From JACQHJ01 sp964624955 (lineage in GTDB: Bacteria; Patescibacteriota; Microgenomatia; Levybacterales; UBA12049), in contig CAZUZF010000025.1 in assembly GCA_964624955.1 (NCBI GenBank), positions 1-14,104 of the forward strand: 14,104 nucleotides of DNA, in the 5' to 3' direction. The notes beneath the pieces were generated by a model. It searched no databases and was not told where the DNA came from. It saw nothing but the letters and a program-made list of their open reading frames with translations. Position 1 is the first letter of the stretch. Each line of letters opens with the position of its first letter. Below, one piece after another: positions 6,512 through 12,679 of the stretch. The position numbers and the translations under genes were made by a program.

Positions 6512-8584
6512 TTATTTACCCCGTTTCGGTGGAATAAAACGCGCAGATTGTTTTGCTCTTTCTAGTCTTTCTCTTCGTACCTCATTTGTAAGTCTTTGCT
6601 CTGTTCCTGCTAAATCTACAGCGCTTGCTCCGCCCCCTGGTCCTCCGGCTGCAGTACCCCCTGTGGGTCCGCCACTAGCTTGTGTGCCGCCTGTTTCTCC
6701 TTCTGGCGTGGGCCCAGGAGAAGGTTCCGTTTGATTAGGGAATGGTCGAGGTGGCGGCACAGAAGGTGTCACCTGTGGCCCAGCACGCTTTGCACCTAAC
6801 TCATTAAAAAGACCCTCCAATCTTTCTCTTTGTCGTGGCTGTTCCTTATCTCCTTTCTCGGATAATGTAAGCGCCACTTTTCTAAGTATTGGGTTTCTTC
6901 CTAAACTACTACCCCAAAATGTACGAGCTATAGATTTTACTGCAGCCTGAGATGGTTTAGCTAAAAGTCCTCGTGCATATTTCTCGCCAGCCTGAGTCAC
7001 ATATACCTTATAGAATCTGTTTCTAACTGTACCCAAGAAGGAAAGACCCATTCCTTGGGCAGCCTTTATGCTCTCTCCAGCGCCTGACAGATCAATACTG
7101 AATTTCTCTTTAAAGGATTTCTTTACTCCTTCTGCAACATGAGGGGCAGCGAGTACAAATCCAAGTGCGATTAGCGGTCCTAGAGTATATATTCCGCCTG
7201 CGAAGTTTCCAATAAGCGGAGGCACAAAAAATCCCTGATTCTCAATCCTTGCTTTATCTGAAATATCTACAAATAATTTTGCAAGCAAGAAAAGTCCTAC
7301 GGTTGCAGGGAATACAGCTAAATTTCCAAGTAAATCTTTTAACCAACCTGTAAAACCAAGGGAGGATGCTCCTGGAATAACTCCTCCAATAATCCAAAAA
7401 GGAGCAAAGATTATATCAATAAGTATTGATATATAACTTTTTAAAAGAGTAAGCCAGAGTTTAAAAAGGTTCCATAAAAGAAGAATTATTATTATGAAAA
7501 ATGCAATTCCTCCGATTAACCAGCTAACCAGAAAGCCTAATATTCCACTTAAAACACCCCCAACAGCGTCTGATGCAAGTTCTCCCCAACGAAGTTGAAC
7601 AAATTTTAGGGCTGCATTCCCAACATTCAAAACAACGTCTCTCCCAAAGCCAATTGTATGGCATAAAATATCTATTGGACTATTGGTATTGCAAGTATCC
7701 TCAGGTTTTTCTTCGTTTGGCGGAGAGGCTTGTCCAAATGAAGAATTGATAGTTTCTTGTATGCTGCCAGCGCCTTTTTGAGCAAGATTAAATAATCCTC
7801 CCTCCCCCTGTCCTTCATTTTGATCTCCATATGAGACTGCTTGATCAAAAAAACCTAGAGTATGGTTATTTAGTTGTTGCTCTGTTTTCTCAATACTAAT
7901 TTTTTGATCTGCACTAGCCATAATTCTTACCACAACATAGGTTGAAGCCCACATTAAATCTATCAATACTCCTGCAATTGCAAAGGAAAGGGTAACCATA
8001 ATTATGCCGATAATGAGTTTTGGTATTTGATTTTGAATTGTCATGACGGTTCTTGGATCTATTCTTGCTCTAAGCATAATTGCAACGCCAACAATAATGA
8101 AAACAAAAATAAATAAAAGATATGAAAGATCCCTAAATACTGCCCAGATTCCCACGATAGGACCTAGGGATTCAAATCCAATTCCTTGACTTTGTGCGTA
8201 TGAGGGTTTTGTTATTCCAAAGTTTTGGGAAAGATACGATACGTATTGACCGCTACTAGCTGGAGTTGTATAAAGCATTGCAATTCCTCCAGTAACTATC
8301 CCCAAGACTCCTCCCCCGTTATCTACAAACCCAAGCTTTCTGGTTTTTGGGTCAAAACCAAGACATTTTTGTTCTCTGTGGCTAAAATTAACTCCTGCTA
8401 ACTGACAAGAAAATGCAGACATTACCTCAAAAACAACATTTTGCGACCAGACATTTAAATCTCTTGTTTCATAATTTGTAGTAGAAGCTTTAGGAATATC
8501 TCCTTGTGCAAAAACAGGAGTCTTAAACACCAAAAAGATAAATATGAATACAATGGTAAGTAAAATACTGCGGACAGCTTTCAT
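6512..8584 (-). CDS. VirB6/TrbL-like polytopic membrane protein with Gly/Pro-rich cytoplasmic tail
   Basis: Residues 1-26 are a signal peptide or signal anchor ending in PVFA-QG. Four cysteines (60, 74, 298, 308) lie in segments that would face outside. Membrane helices are visible near 153-171, 188-213, 341-373, 378-402, 420-440 and 463-482. Helix pairs flanking a very hydrophobic central block (FFIIIILLLWNLFKLWLTLL) and a following amphipathic region resemble VirB6/TrbL channel proteins of type IV secretion systems. Residues 483-600 are basic and soluble, 601-660 a low-complexity Pro then Gly/Thr-rich linker, and 661-690 a basic helix ending PPKRGK. VirB6 proteins form part of the inner-membrane channel; that role is inferred from topology and from the pilin-like genes in the locus, not from a diagnostic motif. 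No Shine-Dalgarno precedes the ATG at 8584. Confidence 0.6.
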   Translation of the reverse strand: MKAVRSILLTIVFIFIFLVFKTPVFAQGDIPKASTTNYETRDLNVWSQNVVFEVMSAFSCQLAGVNFSHREQKCLGFDPKTRKLGFVDNGGGVLGIVTGGIAMLYTTPASSGQYVSYLSQNFGITKPSYAQSQGIGFESLGPIVGIWAVFRDLSYLLFIFVFIIVGVAIMLRARIDPRTVMTIQNQIPKLIIGIIMVTLSFAIAGVLIDLMWASTYVVVRIMASADQKISIEKTEQQLNNHTLGFFDQAVSYGDQNEGQGEGGLFNLAQKGAGSIQETINSSFGQASPPNEEKPEDTCNTNSPIDILCHTIGFGRDVVLNVGNAALKFVQLRWGELASDAVGGVLSGILGFLVSWLIGGIAFFIIIILLLWNLFKLWLTLLKSYISILIDIIFAPFWIIGGVIPGASSLGFTGWLKDLLGNLAVFPATVGLFLLAKLFVDISDKARIENQGFFVPPLIGNFAGGIYTLGPLIALGFVLAAPHVAEGVKKSFKEKFSIDLSGAGESIKAAQGMGLSFLGTVRNRFYKVYVTQAGEKYARGLLAKPSQAAVKSIARTFWGSSLGRNPILRKVALTLSEKGDKEQPRQRERLEGLFNELGAKRAGPQVTPSVPPPRPFPNQTEPSPGPTPEGETGGTQASGGPTGGTAAGGPGGGASAVDLAGTEQRLTNEVRRERLERAKQSARFIPPKRGK

Positions 8585-8590
8585 CTAAAT

Positions 8591-8621
8591 ATAGTTTGGA
8601 GCATTTTAAAGTATCTGTCAA
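8591..8621 (-). promoter_or_regulatory. Putative promoter of the VirB6-like gene
   Basis: A perfect TTGACA lies on the minus strand at 8616-8621. The -10 is weak: CAAACT after 17 nt or AACTAT (8591-8596) after 19 nt, which place the ATG at 8584 about 8 or 6 nt downstream. A better hexamer, TATATT at 8588-8593, is spaced 22 nt from the -35 and is only 3 nt from the ATG. The element lies back to back with the tRNA-Arg promoter. Confidence 0.35.
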
Positions 8622-8623
8622 GT

Positions 8624-8652
8624 TTGTGAAAACAAGCAAATTGAAGTAAAAT
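8624..8652 (+). promoter_or_regulatory. Promoter of the tRNA-Arg / tRNA-Ser / NUDIX unit
   Basis: TTGTGA (8624-8629, four of six) is followed by 17 nt and TAAAAT (8647-8652, five of six). The tRNA-Arg begins 10 nt further on, a usual distance from a -10 element to a short tRNA leader. The arrangement and spacing support a vegetative promoter driving the following RNA genes. Confidence 0.6.
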
Positions 8653-8662
8653 AGACCTATAA

Positions 8663-8738
8663 GTGCCCGTAGTTCAACGGATAGAACACCTGGTTGCGGT
8701 CCAGGCGGTTGAAGGTTCGATTCCTTTCGGGCACGCCA
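8663..8738 (+). tRNA. tRNA-Arg (anticodon GCG), CCA encoded
   Basis: A full cloverleaf is visible. The acceptor stem GTGCCCG pairs with CGGGCAC at 8728-8734, the D stem is GTTC/GAAC, and the anticodon stem CCTGG/CCAGG encloses a seven-base loop TTGCGGT with anticodon GCG at 8696-8698. The T stem is GAAGG/CCTTT with loop TTCGATT, the discriminator is G8735, and an encoded CCA follows at 8736-8738. A20 in the D loop and G73 fit arginine identity. G73 and the lack of a GTG anticodon exclude histidine. Most bacteria instead use ACG, deaminated to ICG, for these codons. The next tRNA begins 3 nt later. Confidence 0.9.
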
Positions 8739-8741
8739 AAT

Positions 8742-8825
8742 GGAGGGTTCGCATAGTGGCAATTGTACGTGTTTCGAAAACACGAGGGAGCAATCCCTAC
8801 GCAGGTTCGAATCCTGCACCCTCCG
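8742..8825 (+). tRNA. tRNA-Ser (anticodon CGA)
   Basis: A class II tRNA with acceptor stem GGAGGGT pairing with ACCCTCC (8818-8824), anticodon stem CGTGT/ACACG around loop TTCGAAA (anticodon CGA, reading UCG), a long variable arm AGGGAGCAATCCCT, a T arm CAGG-TTCGAAT-CCTG and discriminator G8825. CCA is not encoded: the next bases are CT and then the ATG of the NUDIX gene at 8828. It must mature by RNase Z or exonuclease trimming plus CCA addition. Confidence 0.92.
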
Positions 8826-8827
8826 CT

Positions 8828-9244
8828 ATGATACTTGAATTTTCAGCAGGAGGAATAGTTTTTAAAAAAGAAAAAGGAAAAGCTTATATTCTTGTTTCTC
8901 AGCATTCCGGTCACCACGGCTGGGTCTTTCCCAAGGGAAGAATTGGAGACCATGTAGAAAACGAAGGGAGAAAAGAAACTGCATTAAGAGAAGTTAAAGA
9001 AGAAGTTGGGGTAGAGGGAAAAATATTAAAACAGTTAAAACCAATTACGTATTTTTATAAATGGGAGAGAAAAACCATAAAAAAAACAGTTTATTATTTC
9101 TTAATGGAGTATGTTTCCGGAGACATAAATGATCACGACTGGGAAATGGAAAATGTCGAGTGGCTTCCAATTGATGAAGTTGGAAAAAGATTAAGCTATC
9201 CGTCAGACAAAAAGGTTTGGAAAGAGGCTAGGGAATTGATATAA
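8828..9244 (+). CDS. NUDIX hydrolase (Ap4A-hydrolase-like)
   Basis: A 138-residue protein starting at the ATG 2 nt after the tRNA-Ser; an upstream in-frame reading is only translated tRNA sequence and is excluded. Residues 40-62 form a complete NUDIX box, GX5EX7REUXEEXGU, with G40, E46, R54, E55, E58, E59 and G61; the REVKEE glutamates bind catalytic metal. The preceding GHHGWVFPKGRIG resembles the GxWxFPKG segment of diadenosine polyphosphate hydrolases, so cleavage of Ap4A or a related nucleoside diphosphate derivative is likely; the exact substrate cannot be read from sequence. The N-terminal SAGGIVFKK strand is also typical. No Shine-Dalgarno is possible in the tRNA acceptor region, so translation probably starts on a leaderless end made by tRNA processing. 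The stop codon overlaps the promoter of the next tRNA. Confidence 0.88.
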   Translation: MILEFSAGGIVFKKEKGKAYILVSQHSGHHGWVFPKGRIGDHVENEGRKETALREVKEEVGVEGKILKQLKPITYFYKWERKTIKKTVYYFLMEYVSGDINDHDWEMENVEWLPIDEVGKRLSYPSDKKVWKEARELI

Positions 9245-9245
9245 T
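9217..9245 (+). promoter_or_regulatory. Promoter of tRNA-Ser(GGA) inside the NUDIX 3' end
   Basis: TTGGAA (9217-9222, four of six) is followed by 17 nt and a perfect TATAAT (9240-9245). The TAA stop codon of the NUDIX gene (9242-9244) lies within this hexamer. The tRNA begins 10 nt after it, the same distance as in the tRNA-Arg promoter. Confidence 0.6.
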
Positions 9246-9255
9246 ACCTAAATCT

Positions 9256-9342
9256 GGAGAGGTCGCATAGAGGCCTAGTGCGCTTGCTTGGAGAGCAGGT
9301 ATATCCGCAAGGATATCGCGGGTTCAAATCCCGCCCTCTCCG
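9256..9342 (+). tRNA. tRNA-Ser (anticodon GGA)
   Basis: A class II tRNA. The acceptor GGAGAGG pairs with CCTCTCC (9335-9341). The anticodon stem CTTGC/GCAGG, with one G-U pair, encloses loop TTGGAGA (anticodon GGA, reading UCC/UCU). The long variable arm is built on TATCC/GGATA, the T arm is GCGGG-TTCAAAT-CCCGC, and the discriminator is G9342. CCA is not encoded. The stop codon of the convergent 604-residue gene begins 2 nt past the discriminator, so there is no room for a separate terminator. Confidence 0.92.
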
Positions 9343-9344
9343 CA

Positions 9345-11159
9345 TTATCTTCTCGTTAGCCTGTCAAACCAGCTTTTTCCACTTGAAATGTCTGGCACAG
9401 CAACTCCTGCAAGTAATAGCGCTATAATAGTTGCCCATTGAGAAGGATACTTTTTCCTAAGCACTTCCAATTTATTTTGTTCTACCCCAGTAGCCCCAAT
9501 AATTCGTTCTATTCGTGTCTTTAATGTCTCATCATCATGTACTCTTTGCTCAACAGCTTGAGCAATATGTTCAGTCCATCCATATTTTTCAAGAATGGTT
9601 TGTTCTGCGATTGAAATTGGCTCGCCGGTAGCAAGGCGTCTGGATATTAAGTGGGTTAAATAGTCTGATGTTGCTTTTTCTGCAAAAACAGGATCTGTCT
9701 TAAGTCGGTCGCGTATTCTAGCCGCATCATCAAGTATTCTTGTCCTTTCCGCGGCAGGGGTATTTGATTTAATTGCTTTTCTAATTTGATCTGTTAACAA
9801 TATCTCAACTTGGGTTGATACATCTCCTCCACTGGCAATTGCAAATTTCCAATTTGAGTTAAGCATGAGCGTATTGGTAACTAGAGTTTTCTGACCGTCA
9901 ATAGTTGCCATTACCTCCCATCTTGAACCAAGTGCATCATAAAGTGTTGCATTATCCTTATCTTCTGTTTCCCTTGCTTTTTCAGTTAATATTCCACGGT
10001 AAATCTCATCCCTTTTCCTAACGTCAGCATTCAAGACGATATTTGCAGCTTGGGTTACAATTCTGCTAATGCCAAGAAGTGTTGTTTGCTCTCGAGCTTT
10101 CTTTTTTTGGGCAAGTGGATTAATGTCTAAATCAAGGATAGCAGTTTCAAGCGTTATGGCTTGCATTCTTGTGTTTAGGGCTTGCATCTCAGCGGTTAAC
10201 CTTTGAATTTCTTGTGGAAGACTTTCTCTTCGTGCTCTTCTTTGATCATATTCTCTTTGGGCTTCTTCAAGTCGCGCAAGTTCATCTAACTTTAATTCTG
10301 TTTCATCTACCAGTATTTCACCATCTTTTGCTCTTTGTCTAACGCTTACCTTTTCTGCTGTAAGTCTTTCTCGATCTCTTCCAAACAAAACAACTAACTC
10401 ACGTGTTAATTCTGCTGCTCTACCGGCATTGATTCTTGCTTTAGCTTGCTGCATGAGCCTATATTTTTCACCTTCCGCTGCGCCTGTTGTAGCATCTTCT
10501 GGCTGGTAATCTGCTAGCTCTTGGATTAATCTCTCGCGTTCATCAATCCTTCTATCAAACTCTTGACTGAGGCCATTGGCTTCGGATTGTTTTTGTCCTT
10601 TCTCTTGCATTTTTATAGCAAGACTTCTGTCATCTTCTGATCCAACTTCAGCAGTAGGGCTTAAGCCGCTTTTAAGTAATTCTGCAACCTTTTCTCTTAC
10701 TTCCTGCCTGCTTAATTCAGACCGTGCAATAGCTTGTTTTTGCGCTAAAGAAAGATTTCTAAACGCATCTCCCCTAACATCTATTACTTTGGCAATATAC
10801 TCATTTATAATTTCGCCTTGTCTGCTTGCTTCGATCCCGTCCAGGCCTTTTTCGGCAATAATCTGTGCTTCATGTGCCGCTTTCTTTGCCTTTTCTCTAC
10901 GGTCTTCTTCTCCAGGAGCTGGAGCCCCGATTCTTCTTTCGACTTCGCTATCTATATCAATACCTGATAAATCACCTATGTCTTCGGAAGCAAGCAAAGC
11001 GGCAAGAGGGTTATCTGGATTAGCCTCAAGTTTAGCCCTAACTTGTTTTGCATGCTCTCTTTGTTCTATCTCCTTAGGATCTGTATAAGTAGGAACAGCA
11101 GCTTCGGGAACATAAGATTTTGCAATTACCTCTGTCTGCGCTTGTAAATCTGGATTCAT
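9345..11159 (-). CDS. Coiled-coil protein of unknown function with hydrophobic C-terminal tail (604 residues)
   Basis: I do not recognise the family. The protein is rich in Ala, Arg, Glu and Gln and has no cysteine or signal peptide. Residues 75-160 and about 190-345 are strongly charged helices with heptad-like spacing, probably coiled coil. Residues 355-470 include a more globular part (SRWEVMATIDGQKTLVTNT). Residues 475-570 are helical again. A short hydrophobic run WATIIALLLAGVAV at 575-588, followed by DRLTRR, could be a tail anchor or a buried helix. Its ATG lies 1 nt after the stop of the 121-residue gene (TAATATG), implying translational coupling. The 3' end almost touches a convergent tRNA-Ser. 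Association with the envelope machine encoded to the left is possible only from proximity. A structural or scaffold role fits the sequence but is not shown. Confidence 0.75.
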   Translation of the reverse strand: MNPDLQAQTEVIAKSYVPEAAVPTYTDPKEIEQREHAKQVRAKLEANPDNPLAALLASEDIGDLSGIDIDSEVERRIGAPAPGEEDRREKAKKAAHEAQIIAEKGLDGIEASRQGEIINEYIAKVIDVRGDAFRNLSLAQKQAIARSELSRQEVREKVAELLKSGLSPTAEVGSEDDRSLAIKMQEKGQKQSEANGLSQEFDRRIDERERLIQELADYQPEDATTGAAEGEKYRLMQQAKARINAGRAAELTRELVVLFGRDRERLTAEKVSVRQRAKDGEILVDETELKLDELARLEEAQREYDQRRARRESLPQEIQRLTAEMQALNTRMQAITLETAILDLDINPLAQKKKAREQTTLLGISRIVTQAANIVLNADVRKRDEIYRGILTEKARETEDKDNATLYDALGSRWEVMATIDGQKTLVTNTLMLNSNWKFAIASGGDVSTQVEILLTDQIRKAIKSNTPAAERTRILDDAARIRDRLKTDPVFAEKATSDYLTHLISRRLATGEPISIAEQTILEKYGWTEHIAQAVEQRVHDDETLKTRIERIIGATGVEQNKLEVLRKKYPSQWATIIALLLAGVAVPDISSGKSWFDRLTRR

Positions 11160-11160
11160 A

Positions 11161-11526
11161 TTATTGGTCGTTTATATTTTTGACAATTTTTCTGGCTGCT
11201 TCTAAAGCCTCATCAATCTTTCCTTCTTGGGCAAGATCCTCAATCTGTTTAGCTGCTTTATTTTCCTCAATTTTTCTAACTTCACCATTCTCTAAAGTTA
11301 AAACAAAAGAAAAGATGCTCCATTTTGCAGTAAGTTCGCGAAGGAAAACAATTAGATCATGATGAGTTTGAATACTTGGATCTCTTTCTAAAATAAACTT
11401 GGAGATTTCATCGAAATCAACTCTTGTGATTTCAAGCTTTTCATAAGCACCAATAAGAGCTTCCATGATTCTTCTTTGTACTTCTTTTTTGTGTTCAGCA
11501 GATAAGTCCATAACTTCATTATTCAT
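11161..11526 (-). CDS. Small soluble helical protein of unknown function (121 or 116 residues)
   Basis: No family recognised. The protein is predominantly helical and charged: an N-terminal helical region with KKEVQRRIMEALIGAYEKLE, a central DFDEISKFILERDPS, a short beta stretch WSIFSFVLTLENGEVRKIEE, and a C-terminal helix AAKQIEDLAQEGKIDEALEA. It has no membrane segment or cysteine. Two starts are possible. The outer ATG (11524-11526) has no ribosome-binding site. An in-frame ATG at 11509-11511 (Met6) sits exactly 6 nt after a good -10 element and would be the first base of a leaderless mRNA; I favour it, giving 116 residues. The stop lies 1 nt before the ATG of the 604-residue coiled-coil gene. 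The two proteins are therefore probably made together and may interact. Confidence 0.7.
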   Translation of the reverse strand: MNNEVMDLSAEHKKEVQRRIMEALIGAYEKLEITRVDFDEISKFILERDPSIQTHHDLIVFLRELTAKWSIFSFVLTLENGEVRKIEENKAAKQIEDLAQEGKIDEALEAARKIVKNINDQ

Positions 11527-11546
11527 TGTTGAAGGTTTTATGTCAA
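11518..11546 (-). promoter_or_regulatory. Leaderless promoter of the 121-residue / 604-residue operon
   Basis: On the minus strand a perfect TTGACA (11541-11546) is followed by exactly 17 nt and AATAAT (11518-11523, five of six). Six nucleotides later comes an in-frame ATG (11509-11511). A start site 7 nt downstream of the -10 would coincide with the A of that ATG. This is the strongest promoter match in the window and it disfavours the outer ATG at 11526, which lies in the spacer. Confidence 0.6.
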
Positions 11547-11558
11547 GTAAAGAGGGGC

Positions 11559-12113
11559 TTATTTTTTATTATGCTCCTTCTTCTCTGCTTCTAAGGGGAA
11601 ATTTTTCGTTAGCCAGTCAGCACTTTTTTCCATAAATGTTGGTTTTACATATTCCCTATAAGGAAGATAGGGAAGAAGTGCTTTTAAAAGTTTTTCTTTA
11701 TCTACTCCTTCAATTGTTAGAACAAGCTCACCAGGTAAAAAACTTTCTGTTCTAATTCTTAAAGTTTCAATTCCATAAGCTTTGATAAAATAAAAGTCAT
11801 AGAGTTCTTTCCATAAAAAGAATCTATCTTCAATCATAATTCCCTCATTTGAAATACGGTAATGAAAATCTTTTGGGGCAACACTAGCTAGAGCAAAAGA
11901 GACAAAAAGCAAAGAGGCAACAACAATCATTAGAAGATATTGGCTAAATAAAAACAAGATTACTTCAACAAATAAAGCTATAAGAATAGCTGTTAAATAG
12001 AATTGTCTTGATCTTTTTTTAAATGGTCTTCCTGGAGCACTCCATTCTAAAACATGAGAGCCTTCATGGGCAACTGTGTGATGAGTTGGATGATGTTTTT
12101 TATTCTCGGGCAT
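11559..12113 (-). CDS. Two-helix membrane protein with bacterial PH-like domain
   Basis: A 184-residue protein. Residues 1-37 are cytoplasmic, His-rich at the start (KKHHPTHHTVAH) and basic near the membrane (RPFKKRSRQ). Two membrane helices with almost no loop lie at about 38-57 and 59-79. Residues 82-155 (FHYRISNEGIMIEDRFFLW, then a WKELYDFYFIKA strand-turn and a final helix KEKLLKALLPYL) resemble the bacterial PH-like fold found after paired helices in small envelope proteins. The tail ends in a Lys/Glu-rich stretch. Such proteins are typically inner-membrane anchored with the PH-like domain in the cytoplasm; their biochemical role is poorly known. It ends 33 nt upstream of the 121-residue gene, which has its own promoter, so both separate and read-through transcription are possible. 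A link to the type IV-like machine is suggested only by location. Confidence 0.65.
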   Translation of the reverse strand: MPENKKHHPTHHTVAHEGSHVLEWSAPGRPFKKRSRQFYLTAILIALFVEVILFLFSQYLLMIVVASLLFVSFALASVAPKDFHYRISNEGIMIEDRFFLWKELYDFYFIKAYGIETLRIRTESFLPGELVLTIEGVDKEKLLKALLPYLPYREYVKPTFMEKSADWLTKNFPLEAEKKEHNKK

Positions 12114-12118
12114 AATTT

Positions 12119-12147
12119 ACTTTAGAATATTAGCAAAAATAAGTCAA
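12119..12147 (-). promoter_or_regulatory. Leaderless promoter of the PH-like membrane protein gene
   Basis: On the minus strand TTGACT (12142-12147, five of six) is followed by 17 nt and TAAAGT (12119-12124, four of six). The ATG at 12113 comes 5 nt later, so transcription 6 nt after the -10 would begin on the start codon. No Shine-Dalgarno is present. A second possible -10, TAATAT at 12127-12132, would give a leader of about 7 nt. Confidence 0.45.
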
Positions 12148-12192
12148 ATAAAATCAACTCTCAAAAAACTAGTAATTAGCCTTAGCTTTAAG

Positions 12193-12198
12193 TATAAT
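12193..12198 (+). promoter_or_regulatory. -10 element of tRNA-Ser(UGA)
   Basis: A perfect TATAAT lies 9 nt before the tRNA. No convincing -35 hexamer is found 16-18 nt upstream, where the sequence is AT-rich. The same 94-nt gap holds the divergent promoter of the PH-like membrane protein gene. Confidence 0.5.
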
Positions 12199-12207
12199 AG
12201 GGAATAA

Positions 12208-12294
12208 GGAGAGGTGTCTGAGTGGACGAAAGAGATGGTCTTGAAAACCATTATAACAGCAATGTTATCGTGGGTTCGAATCCCACTCTCTCCG
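12208..12294 (+). tRNA. tRNA-Ser (anticodon TGA)
   Basis: A class II tRNA. The acceptor GGAGAGG pairs with TCTCTCC (12287-12293, one G-U pair). The anticodon stem ATGGT/ACCAT encloses loop CTTGAAA (anticodon TGA, reading UCA and probably other UCN codons). The long variable arm is TAACAGCAATGTTA, the T arm is GTGGG-TTCGAAT-CCCAC, and the discriminator is G12294. CCA is not encoded. The 5' acceptor strand is identical to that of tRNA-Ser(GGA) in this window. The cupin gene follows 40 nt downstream. Confidence 0.93.
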
Positions 12295-12321
12295 CAATTG
12301 TAATTAGTAAATTCTTCAGAA

Positions 12322-12330
12322 GGGAGGTGA
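12322..12330 (+). promoter_or_regulatory. Strong Shine-Dalgarno sequence of the cupin gene
   Basis: GGGAGGTGA ends 4 nt before the ATG at 12335 and complements the 16S rRNA 3' end over most of its length. It is by far the strongest ribosome-binding site in the window, in contrast with the neighbours that lack one. Confidence 0.75.
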
Positions 12331-12334
12331 GATA

Positions 12335-12679
12335 ATGTCAAAATTACAAAGTAAAAAATTTGATTCTCCAGATGAGACTTCAACTCCAGGAAGAGGTAAG
12401 ATTGAGGTTGTCAATCTCGGCGGTTTTAAAGTAAGAAGACTCATCTTCCAACCTGGTTGGAGATGGTCCGAAGATGTAAAGCCGACAGCTAAAACTGAAA
12501 GTTGTCAGTTAGCACACCTTAATGTCCATATTACTGGAAGATTGGGAGTGAAAATGGATGACGGTACAGAACAGGAATTCGGTCCAGGAGATGTTTCATT
12601 GCTTCCACCAGGTCATGATGCTTGGGTTGTGGGGAATGAACCCATGGTAATGATAGAACAAACTCCTAGTGAATATTAA
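12335..12679 (+). CDS. Small cupin-domain protein
   Basis: A 114-residue single-domain protein. After a polar N-terminus, residues 22-110 form a beta-barrel cupin. The core HLNVHITGRLGVKMDDGTE, then EFGPGDVSLLPPGHDAWVVG, corresponds to cupin motifs 1 and 2. His61, His65 and His94 are candidate metal ligands. The first pair is spaced HxxxH rather than the classical HxH, so metal binding may differ. The GHDAWVVGNEP ending is a recognisable variant of small stand-alone cupins in diverse bacteria. These proteins can be sugar or small-molecule binding or weakly enzymatic; no substrate can be assigned. Expression is marked by a strong Shine-Dalgarno, unlike most genes here, and the gene lies just after a tRNA-Ser. 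Both facts are compatible with acquisition by transfer, though neither proves it. Co-transcription with the tRNA is possible. Confidence 0.75.
   Translation: MSKLQSKKFDSPDETSTPGRGKIEVVNLGGFKVRRLIFQPGWRWSEDVKPTAKTESCQLAHLNVHITGRLGVKMDDGTEQEFGPGDVSLLPPGHDAWVVGNEPMVMIEQTPSEY

Noticed and set aside
8663..8738. Reading the first tRNA as tRNA-His
   Set aside because: The acceptor resembles some tRNA-His genes, but the anticodon loop gives GCG, the discriminator is G and A20 fits arginine.
8523..8819. Minus-strand open frame across the tRNA pair
   Set aside because: It is antisense to two tRNAs and the start of the 690-residue gene; its peptide is the usual artefact of tRNA sequence.
8663..8827. 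In-frame N-terminal extension of the NUDIX protein
   Set aside because: It is translated tRNA-Arg and tRNA-Ser sequence. The NUDIX fold begins right after the ATG at 8828.
10576..11088. Plus-strand open frame opposite the coiled-coil gene
   Set aside because: The Ser/Ala/Cys-rich peptide is what the complement of an Arg/Glu/Ala-rich coding sequence yields.
12144..12383. Minus-strand open frame across tRNA-Ser(UGA)
   Set aside because: Antisense to the tRNA and the cupin start, with no conserved feature.
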